Below, one piece after another: positions 1 through 8,450 of a stretch of DNA of 64,000 nucleotides. This DNA comes from Halorubrum coriense DSM 10284. GTDB taxonomy: Archaea; Halobacteriota; Halobacteria; Halobacteriales; Haloferacaceae. Under the pieces are notes generated by a model that searched no databases, was not told the DNA's origin, and was given only the letters and a program-made list of their open reading frames with translations. The first letter of the stretch is position 1; each line of letters starts with the position of its first letter. The position numbers and the translations under genes are program-made. The stretch covers positions 37,563 to 101,562 of the forward strand of contig NZ_AOJL01000020.1 of NCBI RefSeq assembly GCF_000337035.1. The letters are read 5' to 3'.

Positions 1-1742
1 TGGGCATCGTGACGAGCGAGAGCTTCGGCGACTCGCTCCCGGCCATCGTCGGGCTCGCGGTCGCGATCATCGTCTTCGAGGGTGCCTTCCACCTCGAGTT
101 CGAGCGCATTCGGCAGGCCCCCAGAGCCGCGCTGCGCCTCGTCACGGTCGGGGCCGGCATCGCGCTCGTCGGGACCGCGGTGGCCGTCCGGGTCTTGGAG
201 GGACTCCCCTGGGAGCTCTCGTTCGTGATCGGCGCGCTGCTCGTCGCCACCGGGCCGACGGTCATCTCGCCGATCCTGGAGGTTGTCCCCGTCCGCGATC
301 AGGTCGCCGCCGTCTTAGAGACCGAGGGGATCGTCAACGACGTGACCGCGGCGATCACGGCCGTCGTGCTCTTCGAGACGGTGAACCCGACGGTCGCCGG
401 CGAGGGGATAATTCAGGGGTTCGCGCTCCGCCTCGGGGAGGGGCTGCTCGTCGGCCTCGTCGTCGCGGGGGTCCTCTACTATCTGCTGCGGTACGTCGAC
501 CTCTCGCCCGGGGCCGCGCCGCGGAACGCGCGGTTGCTCGCCCTCGCCGGCGCGCTCGCCGCGTACGCGGGGGCGAACCAGCTGGCGAGCGAGGCCGGCG
601 TCGCCGCCGCCGCCACCGCGGGACTCGCGCTCGGGAACGCGGACATCCCCTACAAGGACGAGATAACCGACTTCAAGGGCGACATCACGCTGCTCGTGCT
701 GGCGTTCGTGTTCATCGCGCTCGCCGCGCAGCTCCCCCCGGCGGCGATATTCGACGTCGGGCTGGCGGGGCTCGGCGTGGTCGTCGTGGTCGCGGTGGTG
801 ATCCGGCCGCTGCTCGTGTTCGTCTCGACCGTCGGGGACCGGTTCACCCTCTCCGAGCGACTGTTCATCAGCGCGATCGGTCCCCGCGGGATCATCCCCG
901 CATCGGTCGCGACGCTGTTCGCCACCGAGCTTCGGACGGCCGCCACGGAGCTCAACGACCCGGCGCTGGCCCAACAGGCGGACCTGCTGATCGGGACGGT
1001 GTTCCTCGTCATCTTCGTGACCGCCCTCGTCCAGGGCGGGCTGGCGCGGTACATCGCGCAGTACCTCAACGTGATACCCATGAGAGTCATCATCGTCGGA
1101 GGCGGACAGGTGGGCCGCGCGCTCGCCGAGCGCCTCGAAGACCGCGGCGAAAACGTCGTCATCGTCGACGAGGACGAGGCGGCGGTCGAATCGCTCCGCA
1201 ACGACGGCTTCGCCGCCGTGATCGGCGACGGGACGGACACGGAGGTGTTGCGCAAGTCCGGCGCCGAGAACGCGAAGATCCTCGTCGCGGCCACCGGGGA
1301 CGACGACACGAACCTGCTGGTCGCGCAGCTCTCGAAGACGAACTTCGGCGTCGAGAAGATCCTCGCGAAGGCGAACAACTCCGACAACGTCGACGCGTTC
1401 GAAGACCTCGGTGTGAGTACGATCTCCGCCGCGATGTCGGCCGCGTGGGCCCTCGACAACCAGATCGAGCGGCCGGACCTCGCCCACTGGATGACCGACA
1501 TCGGGGAGACGGGCGACGTCCAGCAGGTGGAAGTCACCAACGAGGAGCTGGTCGGCAAGAGCGTCCGCGAGGTCGGCCCGATGCTGCCCGACGGCTGCCT
1601 CATCGCCGTCCTCAGCGACGGCGACAGCGAGTCGGTCGCGGTGCCGAGCGCGGACACCGTCATCGACCACGGCGATCACGTCACGCTGCTCGGTCGACGT
1701 GAGGCCGTCAGAGACGGTATGTCGTTGGTTCAAGACGACTAA
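1..1742 (+). CDS. Na+/H+ antiporter (CPA1/NhaP type) fused to TrkA-N/TrkA-C domains, 5' truncated by the window
   Basis: Membrane cation/proton antiporter with a cytosolic nucleotide-sensing domain. The first ~355 residues are repeated hydrophobic segments with the antiporter motifs ATGPTVISP and IGPRGIIPASV. At position 1080 an internal Met begins a Rossmann fold (RVIIVGGGQVGRALAE), which is a TrkA-N/RCK domain, and a TrkA-C-like segment follows near residue 500. The reading frame is open to the left edge and the protein starts in mid-membrane domain, so the true start lies outside the window. The GTG at 9 is only the first possible start inside it. The fusion suggests NAD(H)- or nucleotide-gated ion transport (inference). 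It is convergent with the CBS gene. Confidence 0.88.
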   Translation, partial: GIVTSESFGDSLPAIVGLAVAIIVFEGAFHLEFERIRQAPRAALRLVTVGAGIALVGTAVAVRVLEGLPWELSFVIGALLVATGPTVISPILEVVPVRDQVAAVLETEGIVNDVTAAITAVVLFETVNPTVAGEGIIQGFALRLGEGLLVGLVVAGVLYYLLRYVDLSPGAAPRNARLLALAGALAAYAGANQLASEAGVAAAATAGLALGNADIPYKDEITDFKGDITLLVLAFVFIALAAQLPPAAIFDVGLAGLGVVVVVAVVIRPLLVFVSTVGDRFTLSERLFISAIGPRGIIPASVATLFATELRTAATELNDPALAQQADLLIGTVFLVIFVTALVQGGLARYIAQYLNVIPMRVIIVGGGQVGRALAERLEDRGENVVIVDEDEAAVESLRNDGFAAVIGDGTDTEVLRKSGAENAKILVAATGDDDTNLLVAQLSKTNFGVEKILAKANNSDNVDAFEDLGVSTISAAMSAAWALDNQIERPDLAHWMTDIGETGDVQQVEVTNEELVGKSVREVGPMLPDGCLIAVLSDGDSESVAVPSADTVIDHGDHVTLLGRREAVRDGMSLVQDD

Positions 1743-1778
1743 GCGGACAGGCGGTCCGCCGCCGCGGTCGGCCGCACC

Positions 1779-2513
1779 TCACACCGAGGAGAAGTACGAC
1801 TGCCCGAACCGGAGGAGGTCGCGGTCGAACTCCTCCGGGTCGTCGATGCGGAAGTGGAAGAGTCGGTTTCGCATGTCGCCGATCTCGAGCACCAGCTCGC
1901 GGATCACGTCCTGCTCGTCGTCGAAGATCGGCTCGAACTCAGCCCAGTGGATGGAGATGAACTGGGCGTAGTGCGCGTAGCTACAGTGGTCGACGGACGC
2001 CGGCGTCGGCAGCGGGTGGTCCTCGTCGAACGTCGCTGCCAGCTGCTCCGACAGCGCGTCGCCGAACGCCCGCGCGAGGAGTTCGCGCAGCCGCATCTCG
2101 ATCGACTCGATCAGCAGGAACGGTTCGAGCATCCGCTTCAACCGCGTCAGGAGGTCGTAGTCGGTCAGGATGTGCCACTCCTCGCCCCTGTCGACGACGA
2201 GGTACGTGTGCTCCGCGAGCGCGTCGAACACCGCGAGGACGGTCTCGTCCTCGCTGACCGCGTGCGCGTCCTCGACCGCCGCCCCGACGGAGACCTTGTC
2301 CAGCGTCTTGTGGCCCACGTCCAGCTGGTGGAACGCGAGCAGCGTGCGGACGACCGACCGGTAGGTGACGATCCCGACGAGCTCGCCGTCGCGTTCGACG
2401 CCGACCTGCGTGTAGCCGTTGTCGAACATCCGGCGGAGCGCCGATTCGAGCTCGAGGTCGTACCGGACGGTCCGGAGTCGGTTGTCGATCGGGAGGTCTG
2501 CGATCGTGTACAT
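1779..2513 (-). CDS. CBS-domain pair protein with C-terminal HEPN-like domain
   Basis: 244 aa. Residues ~1-125 form two CBS motifs (an energy/adenosine-nucleotide sensing module), with segments such as QVGVERDGELVGIVTYRSV and the second repeat ending LTDYDLL. Residues ~128-244 are all-helical and end in a stretch holding R215-N216-x3-H220 (MRNRLFHF), which matches the Rx4-6H signature of HEPN ribonucleases with the favoured Asn after Arg. The start is the ATG at 2513. A longer frame adds 25 residues of non-CBS sequence and is less likely. No MNT-type antitoxin gene is adjacent. The CBS call is firm; the HEPN call comes from the motif alone. Confidence 0.85.
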   Translation of the reverse strand: MYTIADLPIDNRLRTVRYDLELESALRRMFDNGYTQVGVERDGELVGIVTYRSVVRTLLAFHQLDVGHKTLDKVSVGAAVEDAHAVSEDETVLAVFDALAEHTYLVVDRGEEWHILTDYDLLTRLKRMLEPFLLIESIEMRLRELLARAFGDALSEQLAATFDEDHPLPTPASVDHCSYAHYAQFISIHWAEFEPIFDDEQDVIRELVLEIGDMRNRLFHFRIDDPEEFDRDLLRFGQSYFSSV

Positions 2514-2577
2514 GGATGGCTGTCGGGTCGTCGGGTGGAAAGCTACGCGTTTTCGTGCGGCCGCATCGCCGATTCGC

Positions 2578-3186
2578 TCACGGGTCACGCCGGAGCTCGG
2601 AGTCGACGTACGAGGCGACGGAGACGCGCGTTGCCGCGGCGGCGCTCCCGCGATCGGTCGTCGCGCGGGCGTACATCGCGCCGTTGACCGTCGCGAGGAT
2701 GTGCTCCGCGACCCGCGACGGGTCGACGTCGCGGAACGCCCCCTCGTCGATGCCGCGCTCGACGATCTCCCGGATGGTGGCCGCCAGCCGGTCGTCGATC
2801 CGCGTGAACTGCTCGCGGAACACCTCGTTCGTCACGGCCTGCGACCGGAGCCCGACCAGCACGGCCTGGAGTTGGCGCTGCTCCTCGTCGGGCCGGAGCG
2901 GGAGGAGCTTCTCGACGACGTGTTCGAGGTCGGCGGTCGGCTCGTCGCCGGTCTCGGTCGCGACCGTCTCTTCGAACCTGTCGACGGCGAACTCGAGGAA
3001 CGCGGCCAAGAGGTCGTCTTTGGCGTCGTAGTGGTAGTAGATGGCGGCCTTGGACTTGCCGAGCTCCGCGGCGATCCGGGAGATCGACAGCCCGGCGTAG
3101 CCGTGTTCGAGCAGCGCCCGGTAGGTCGCCTCCATGATCTCCGCCTCGGCGGCGCTCCAGTCCCGCTCGGGTGCGTCGGGCGCCAT
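2578..3186 (-). CDS. TetR/AcrR family transcriptional regulator
   Basis: 202 aa DNA-binding repressor. The N-terminal helix-turn-helix is at residues ~10-58 (YAGLSISRIAAELGKSKAAI, then YYHYDAKDDLLAAF), the usual TetR signature. The remaining helical part would be the ligand and dimer domain. The ATG at 3186 follows the stop of the upstream zinc-ribbon gene by 2 nt, so the two are one operon. A 16-bp near-palindrome occurs before this operon (3675-3690) and in inverted copy before the HalOD1 gene (3862-3877). These are probable binding sites of this protein (inference). Confidence 0.92.
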   Translation of the reverse strand: MAPDAPERDWSAAEAEIMEATYRALLEHGYAGLSISRIAAELGKSKAAIYYHYDAKDDLLAAFLEFAVDRFEETVATETGDEPTADLEHVVEKLLPLRPDEEQRQLQAVLVGLRSQAVTNEVFREQFTRIDDRLAATIREIVERGIDEGAFRDVDPSRVAEHILATVNGAMYARATTDRGSAAAATRVSVASYVDSELRRDP

Positions 3187-3188
3187 CG

Positions 3189-3668
3189 TCAGTTCGAGCC
3201 CCGCTCGGTCGCCTGCCCGTGATCGGCGGCGTCGACGGCGTCGAGCTCGGTCGTACACCAGTGACAGAACCCGATGTCCGGGTCGACCGGCTTTCCGCAG
3301 GCGGGGCAGGCCGGCGATCCGTCCGCTTCCGTCGCTCTCGTCGGCTCCGCCGCTTCCGTCGGTCCCGCCGCACCGGTCGCCCGAGCGCCGTCGGACCGGC
3401 GCTCGGCCTTCGCGACGAGGTACGCGTCGAGGACGCTGGCGGCGCTGACGAGGACGACCGGGAGCAGCGAGAACGGGTCGGCGACCGTTCCCGAACTCAC
3501 GGCGGACAGCGTCGACTCGGGGACGAACAGGACCGTCGCGGCCAGGGTGGCCGAGAGCCACCCGAGCGCGCGGATCCAGCGCCGGAGGTACAGGTGACCG
3601 AGCCCGGTGGCCACGGTTCCCAACAGGGCGGCGAACAGCGGGTTCTTTCGGAGCGAGACGCGTGCCAT
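3189..3668 (-). CDS. membrane protein with C-terminal zinc ribbon, first gene of the TetR operon
   Basis: 159 aa. The N-terminal half has three hydrophobic segments (about residues 11-30, 34-50 and 68-85). After an Ala/Thr/Glu-rich linker the C-terminus carries CPACG...CHWC, a two-knuckle zinc ribbon. ATG at 3668 is followed directly by the operator-containing promoter. A CTTTTACC TATA-like box (3690-3697, read on the minus strand) lies 26 nt before the start, which fits a leaderless transcript. The function is unknown. Cotranscription with the TetR gene suggests it is part of the response that TetR controls. Confidence 0.8.
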   Translation of the reverse strand: MARVSLRKNPLFAALLGTVATGLGHLYLRRWIRALGWLSATLAATVLFVPESTLSAVSSGTVADPFSLLPVVLVSAASVLDAYLVAKAERRSDGARATGAAGPTEAAEPTRATEADGSPACPACGKPVDPDIGFCHWCTTELDAVDAADHGQATERGSN

Positions 3669-3674
3669 ATCGTA

Positions 3675-3690
3675 TACTGAACGTTCGGTA
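3675..3690. promoter_or_regulatory. probable TetR operator, copy 1
   Basis: TACTGAACGTTCGGTA is a 16-bp near-palindrome centred on ACGT. It lies between the TATA-like box and the start codon of the zinc-ribbon/TetR operon. Its exact reverse complement occurs at 3862-3877. Confidence 0.65.
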
Positions 3691-3861
3691 GGTAAAAGCG
3701 CTTCGCCCGTGTCGTGAATGGCGAGTCGGAGCGGAGCTTCGGGGACTCGGTCGGTCGCGCAAACGTCGCTTGACGGCTCGTTAACGGCGTCGAACGCGAT
3801 ATACGGACGCCAGCGAGACGCCTTCCCTTTCGGCGGCGACTCCGGGCGAAAGGTTGATACT

Positions 3862-3877
3862 TACCGAACGTTCAGTA
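3862..3877. promoter_or_regulatory. probable TetR operator, copy 2
   Basis: TACCGAACGTTCAGTA is the exact reverse complement of the site at 3675-3690. It follows a GATACTTA TATA-like stretch and precedes the HalOD1 gene at 3912, so relative to its promoter it has the same orientation and placement as copy 1. The two divergent units are probably co-repressed. Confidence 0.65.
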
Positions 3878-3911
3878 GGACTACGGGCGGACCGACGCCC
3901 TCGACCGAACT

Positions 3912-4238
3912 ATGACCCGAGAACCCCGACCCGCCGACGAATCGACGGCACCGTGGCACGACCGCCGGCTCGCTCGCTGGGACGACGAGTCGTCCCTCTA
4001 CGAGGCCGTCACCGACGCCGTGTCGAGCGCCACCGGTACGGCGCGCTCGACCGTCGCGTCTCAGTACGACCGAGCGCACGCGATCGCCCTCAGCCGGCTG
4101 TTCGGCGAGACCGAGGGGACGGCGACGCCCTCGACCGGGGTCGTCAAGTTCGTCCTCTCCGAGTGCGTCGTGTCGGTCCACAGCAGCGGACGGGTCTCGG
4201 TCAGTCCCGTCGACGAGACGGCCGCCGCCGACGCCTGA
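3912..4238 (+). CDS. HalOD1 output-domain protein
   Basis: 108 aa, soluble and acidic. Residues ~28-100 resemble the halobacterial output domain 1: SLYEAVTDAVSSATG at the front and the closing pattern VVKFVLSECVVSVHSSGRVSV. The domain is known as a stand-alone or receiver-linked output module in haloarchaea, and its biochemical role is not established. The ATG at 3912 lies 35 nt after the probable TetR operator copy at 3862-3877, so it is probably controlled together with the divergent TetR operon. Confidence 0.82.
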   Translation: MTREPRPADESTAPWHDRRLARWDDESSLYEAVTDAVSSATGTARSTVASQYDRAHAIALSRLFGETEGTATPSTGVVKFVLSECVVSVHSSGRVSVSPVDETAAADA

Positions 4239-4245
4239 CCGGCGG

Positions 4246-4656
4246 CTACGCCACGCCTCGCTCGGCGGCCCCCTCGCGGATCTTCGTCGCGCGCTTGCGG
4301 ACCCGATTGATGAGCCGCTGCGTCCGTTCCGGCTTGAACCCGTAGAAGGACGCGATCCAGTTGATGCTCCCGTACGGCTGTGTGTGGAAGTACGCGGCGA
4401 GGGTGTCGCGGCCGGCCTGGATGATCGCCGGCGGGACGCCCTCCTCGCCGACCTTCTCCTCGTCGAAGCCGTTGACGTCGAAGTAGACGTCGGCGTACAG
4501 CTCGGCCTTCTCGGGGTCGTCGAAGTCGACGCCGCAGTGGTGCGGGGCCTCGAACCGATAGGCGGTCCGGGCGGGGGTGCTGTGCTCGACGATGCGGACG
4601 TGGAGGACGTACTCGCGGTAGACGGTCTCGTCTTCGATTGGTTCGGATCGTGACAT
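4246..4656 (-). CDS. conserved haloarchaeal protein with C-terminal HTH-like segment, function unknown
   Basis: 136 aa. The N-terminal part (residues ~8-75) has alternating beta-type sequence with a lone HHCG. The last third, INWIASFYGFKPERTQRLINRV followed by basic residues, reads like a homeodomain-like helix-turn-helix. The start is the ATG at 4656. The longer frame upstream is Pro/Arg-rich and looks untranslated. It may be a small DNA-binding protein, but I do not recognise the family. It is convergent with the HalOD1 gene, with only 7 nt between stops. Confidence 0.75.
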   Translation of the reverse strand: MSRSEPIEDETVYREYVLHVRIVEHSTPARTAYRFEAPHHCGVDFDDPEKAELYADVYFDVNGFDEEKVGEEGVPPAIIQAGRDTLAAYFHTQPYGSINWIASFYGFKPERTQRLINRVRKRATKIREGAAERGVA

Positions 4657-4741
4657 GGGTGATGGGTGGGTATCGACCGGAGTCTCCGGGTGGGGGTGGT
4701 CGCCGCGACGACGCGCCGGGTGGGACGGGCGCGGCCGCGCG

Positions 4742-5458
4742 TCAGCCGCGTCGCCTCGCGCCGGCGGCCGCGAAGAGGCCGATAGCGACGAGGGCGAGGA
4801 CCGGTGAGAGCGGCAGGTCGCTCGACGTGGCGTCGGCCCCGCTTCCGTCGGCCGCGGCACCGTCGGCGGACCCGGCGTCGTCGCTCCCGGCGGACGCGGC
4901 GTCGTCGGTCGACGAGGCGTCGTCGCCGGCGACCGTCACCGTTCCCGCCCGCGTGTCGGGGGTGAAGGCGCTCCCGTCGTCCGCGTCGAACTGCCGGGGC
5001 TCGACCGCGAGTCCGGCGTCGCCCGCCCCGACGCCGGCGACGGTGACCGTCGCGAGCGTCACGTCCGTCGCGCCGGGTTCGATGGCTCCCTCCACGTCGG
5101 CGGCTTCGAGGGCGACGCTGCCGCCGTCGTCCCCGATCGCCGGCTCGGTCGTCAGACCGAACCGGTCGGGATAGCTCGCGGACTGAATTCGGGCCGTCTC
5201 CGGGGCCTCGACCGAGAGTTCGAGGTAGTAGCCAGAGAGGCCGTCCGGCACGCTCGTGAGGACGACATCGACGGTCGTCGTCCCGTCGGGCGTCGTCGAG
5301 GCGTCGCCGACGACGACGGTCGGCCCGTCGGTCTGTGCCGCGGCCGTCCCCGCCGCCGTCGCGCCGAGGAGGGCGAGCGCCGCGAGTGCCACCGCGACGG
5401 CCGCCGTCCGGCCGCGGGTGTCGGTGAACGTCGAAAGTGAACGCGTGGGTCGTGTCAT
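4742..5458 (-). CDS. exported, membrane-anchored protein with a cohesin-like domain
   Basis: 238 aa. A signal peptide covers ~residues 18-42 (Ala/Leu-rich core ending GTAAAQ). Residues ~46-177 form a beta-sandwich resembling cohesin / cellulosome-anchoring modules. A low-complexity Asp/Ser/Ala linker (~178-213) follows, then a C-terminal transmembrane helix and basic RRRG tail. The same cohesin-like pattern recurs in the PhoX-like protein just upstream on this strand (shared landmarks: P-GLSG / P-GFSG, FGLT / LGLT, DDGGSV / DDGSSA, VTLATVTV / VPLATLTL, TRAGTVTV / ARTGVLVT). It lies 73 nt after that gene, so the two are probably an operon. Likely a surface anchor or assembly partner (inference). 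Confidence 0.8.
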   Translation of the reverse strand: MTRPTRSLSTFTDTRGRTAAVAVALAALALLGATAAGTAAAQTDGPTVVVGDASTTPDGTTTVDVVLTSVPDGLSGYYLELSVEAPETARIQSASYPDRFGLTTEPAIGDDGGSVALEAADVEGAIEPGATDVTLATVTVAGVGAGDAGLAVEPRQFDADDGSAFTPDTRAGTVTVAGDDASSTDDAASAGSDDAGSADGAAADGSGADATSSDLPLSPVLALVAIGLFAAAGARRRG

Positions 5459-5531
5459 GGGTATCGGATGATGAACGTGGGGCGGCGGCGATGGGACGCC
5501 GCAGGTCGGCCGCGGGGCCGACCGAGGGCCC

Positions 5532-8201
5532 TCAGTTGACCTCCTCGTAGAGGTCGACGACGTCGTCGAAGTCGAGCTGCCCGTTCTCGTTGAAGTCGTA
5601 CGCCGACTCGTTCAGCCTGACGCTGTCCGACTCGAAGTTGTCGAAGAGGATCTCGATGTCCTCGTAGTCGAGGCGACCGTTCCCGTTGAGGTCCTCGTAG
5701 AGCCCGTCGCCGTCGGGGTCGGTCGGCGCCGCGCCGCCGGTCACCGTCGGCGGGCCGGTGACGAGGACGCCCGTGCGGGCGTTCGCGTCGATGGCGGTCC
5801 CCGCCTCGTCGTCCATCCGGTCGATGTCGACTTCCAGGTCGGCTGTGCCGGTGCCGTCGCCGCGTAGCGTGAGCGTCGCGAGCGGGACGTTCCGTCCGCC
5901 CGCCTCGACGCTGCGGTCGGTGTCGGCGACGCGGACGGTCGCCGAGGAGCCGTCGTCGCTGACCTCGCTCTCGGTGAGCCCGAGCGCGTCCGGGAACTCG
6001 ACGCCGGTGATGGCGGCGACGTCCGGGTCCGAGACGGAGACCGAGACCGCGGCCCCCGAGAAGCCGGTCGGGAGCGCGGACGCCGAGAGCGCCGCCTCGC
6101 CGGTCCGACCGTAGCCGATCGCCAGCGACTCGACGTCGACCTGGACGTTCGGCTGGAAGACATAGAGACCGTCGTTGGGGTACGAGCGCGAGGGGCCGCC
6201 GAAGCCGTCCTCACAGCAGAGGACCCGCCCGTCGCGCATCGCGTACACGTTGTCGATGTTGCGGAGCGCGTCGTCGGCGTCCTCGGGCCCGTCGGTGAAG
6301 TCGGGCCCGGTGATGACCGGTTCGAGCGTCGAGACGTTGTAGTCGGGTTCGAGTTCGGCGCGGTAGACGACGCCCCCGTCGACGCGGTCCATCTGGACAT
6401 CGCCGGTCTCGTCGGCGAGGTCGTCGTTGAACTCGGAGATGCCGAAGTAGACGAAGTCGCCGGGGCCGGCGCCGTCGACGCTGTCGACGCCCTCGGCCTT
6501 GTTGAACTCGATCGACGCGCCGATCTCCTTGGCGGCCGCGCGGGTCTCGAGGAAGGGGACGCGGCGGAGCGCCTCGTCGACGCCGTCGGGACCGTCCGCC
6601 TCGTACTGGGCGGCCCACTCGACTATCTCCTCGTTCGTGATGTAGTTCCGGTTACCGTTCTCGATGACTTCGAGGTCGGCCTCGCGGACGGCGTCGCCGT
6701 AGGCGACCTCCTGCCCGAGGTCGTCCGCGTCGTACTCGGTGTGCGTCGTGAGGTAGTCGACCTGCGTGACGTCGTCGTACTCGGCGACCCAGGACTCGAC
6801 CTCGCCGTTCGTCGCGCGACCGAGCGGGATCCACTCGACTTCGAGGTTCGTGTCGGCCGGGGAGTTGCGTTCGCCGGCCTCCGCGGCGTTCGCGGCGTCG
6901 TTGGTGATCTTCGGGGCGTAGAGCGTGCCCTCGATGTCGTCGGTGTCGTCGTAGCTCGGGATCGGGTCGGCGGCGACGAACTTGTAGATCCCCTTGCTGT
7001 CGCCGTCGGAGCAGCCGTACAGCGTCCGTTCGTCGCCCAGGAAGTCCGGCGCCTCCCACGAGGCGCGGCCCGCGACCCAGTACTTCATCGGGTCCGGCTC
7101 CTCGGCCGTCGGCTCGCGGAAGTCCACGTGGTAGCCGTAGCGGTAGGGGTTCGGGTAGACGTCGCCGATGGGCGTCAGATCGTTGCTCTCGTCGGCCTGG
7201 TCGACCGGGTCGGCGCCGAGGTAGTACGCGAGGAACTCGACGCCGGTCATCGCCCAGTAGCCCTGGATGTACCAGCCGTCGACCTCGTCGTACTCGTCGA
7301 CCGCGCTCTGGATCGCCGAGGGGTTCGGCCGGTTCCAGAACTGGCACGCGCCGAGGAGCCCCTCGCCGCTGCCGGCGTCGACGACGTCGCCGACCGTGTT
7401 CGTCAGCGAGACGCGGGGGTGCGCGTAGTTCTCCTCCGAGGAGACCGGGGTCTCCCACGGGCTGAGGTCGCCGTAGCAGTTGATTCGGGTGCCGCCGAGC
7501 TCGCGGAACGCCTCCGTGTTCGGCAGGTTCATCGCGTCCTCGGGGTCGGCGCTCCACTCGCCGTCCGCGTCCTGGCTGATGAAGACCCGCGAGATGTTCC
7601 CGGGGCTGTTCTCCCAGTTGGTGAACAGGTAGCCCTCGGTGCCGTCCTCGTCCGTCGGGACGAACTGGTTACAGTCCGGGTTCGTCGCCGCGGCCCCGTA
7701 CTGCGTCCCCGCGAAGTTGCTCTGGGTGATGTCGGTGCCGTCGGGCGTCTGCGTGACGCCGAGCAGCTCGTCGCCGCCGCCGATGGGTTCGCGGCCCTGA
7801 ACGAGGACTTCGTACTGGCCGGCGGCCGAGCGGACCCGGCGCTGTTTCTCCTGCGTATCGGGGATACCGACCTCCGGGAAGTCGTCGTTGTTGCCGTCGA
7901 ACTCGAAGTTGAAGCCGCTGAAGTAGCCGACCGCCGCCCGGCCGAACGGCTCCGGGTTCGCCGCTTCGGGGTGCTGGAGGCTGTACAGGAGCGAGCCGTC
8001 CTCGAAGACGAACGGGCCCGTCACCTCCGCCCCGAAGGCCGTGGTCGAGAACCGCTTGAGGCCTCCTCGGACGCTGGGCGCGCCGGGGGTGTCTCCCTCC
8101 GGAATTTCGCTCTCACTCGCGCTGGCGACCCCCGCGACGCTCGCGCCGAGGGCGGCAGCAGTTGACGTTGCGATCAGGCTCCGCCGGTTCAGATCCACCA
8201 T
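5532..8201 (-). CDS. Tat-exported PhoX-like (DUF839) protein with cohesin-like domain and C-terminal dockerin
   Basis: 889 aa. The Tat signal is NRRSLIATSTAAALG. Residues ~50-680 resemble the PhoX/DUF839 beta-propeller family (calcium/iron phosphoesterases), with landmarks such as NWENSPGNISRVF and NVYAMRDGRVLCCEDGFGG. A cohesin-like domain follows (~690-815). The last 62 residues (828-889) hold two dockerin-type EF-hand loops, DLNGNGRLDYEDI and DFNENGQLDFDDV. Enzyme activity is inferred from the fold family only. The upstream 250 bp is AT-rich and contains TTTATAATAG. Carrying both a cohesin-like and a dockerin module next to a second cohesin-like gene is the notable point. Confidence 0.88.
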   Translation of the reverse strand: MVDLNRRSLIATSTAAALGASVAGVASASESEIPEGDTPGAPSVRGGLKRFSTTAFGAEVTGPFVFEDGSLLYSLQHPEAANPEPFGRAAVGYFSGFNFEFDGNNDDFPEVGIPDTQEKQRRVRSAAGQYEVLVQGREPIGGGDELLGVTQTPDGTDITQSNFAGTQYGAAATNPDCNQFVPTDEDGTEGYLFTNWENSPGNISRVFISQDADGEWSADPEDAMNLPNTEAFRELGGTRINCYGDLSPWETPVSSEENYAHPRVSLTNTVGDVVDAGSGEGLLGACQFWNRPNPSAIQSAVDEYDEVDGWYIQGYWAMTGVEFLAYYLGADPVDQADESNDLTPIGDVYPNPYRYGYHVDFREPTAEEPDPMKYWVAGRASWEAPDFLGDERTLYGCSDGDSKGIYKFVAADPIPSYDDTDDIEGTLYAPKITNDAANAAEAGERNSPADTNLEVEWIPLGRATNGEVESWVAEYDDVTQVDYLTTHTEYDADDLGQEVAYGDAVREADLEVIENGNRNYITNEEIVEWAAQYEADGPDGVDEALRRVPFLETRAAAKEIGASIEFNKAEGVDSVDGAGPGDFVYFGISEFNDDLADETGDVQMDRVDGGVVYRAELEPDYNVSTLEPVITGPDFTDGPEDADDALRNIDNVYAMRDGRVLCCEDGFGGPSRSYPNDGLYVFQPNVQVDVESLAIGYGRTGEAALSASALPTGFSGAAVSVSVSDPDVAAITGVEFPDALGLTESEVSDDGSSATVRVADTDRSVEAGGRNVPLATLTLRGDGTGTADLEVDIDRMDDEAGTAIDANARTGVLVTGPPTVTGGAAPTDPDGDGLYEDLNGNGRLDYEDIEILFDNFESDSVRLNESAYDFNENGQLDFDDVVDLYEEVN

Positions 8202-8450
8202 GCAAATTCAGACACCAAGTGTTGTTTAATAATCGTTTATAATAGGTGGACAGAACGGTATACGGTCGGCCCGGGGAACATTTTAGATTAGTACTCGAAT
8301 TTACGGAAATTGAAACGTAAGCGCGGTATATAGCGGTCGGGTCGCGAATATAGGTCACACGTCCGTCGTCCCGCGAGCCGTCAGTCCGGAGCTGTCGCCC
8401 CGCGAAATCCCGAATCGGGCGAAAATCGAGAGAGACGCCGCGACGGCCCC

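Noticed and set aside
315..1733. Long open frames on the opposite strand of the antiporter, and many similar ones along the window (for example 6741-8165, 12264-13985, 37591-39327, 55608-56900)
   Set aside because: They mirror real genes in GC-rich DNA, are Arg/Asp/Gly-rich and lack domain motifs.
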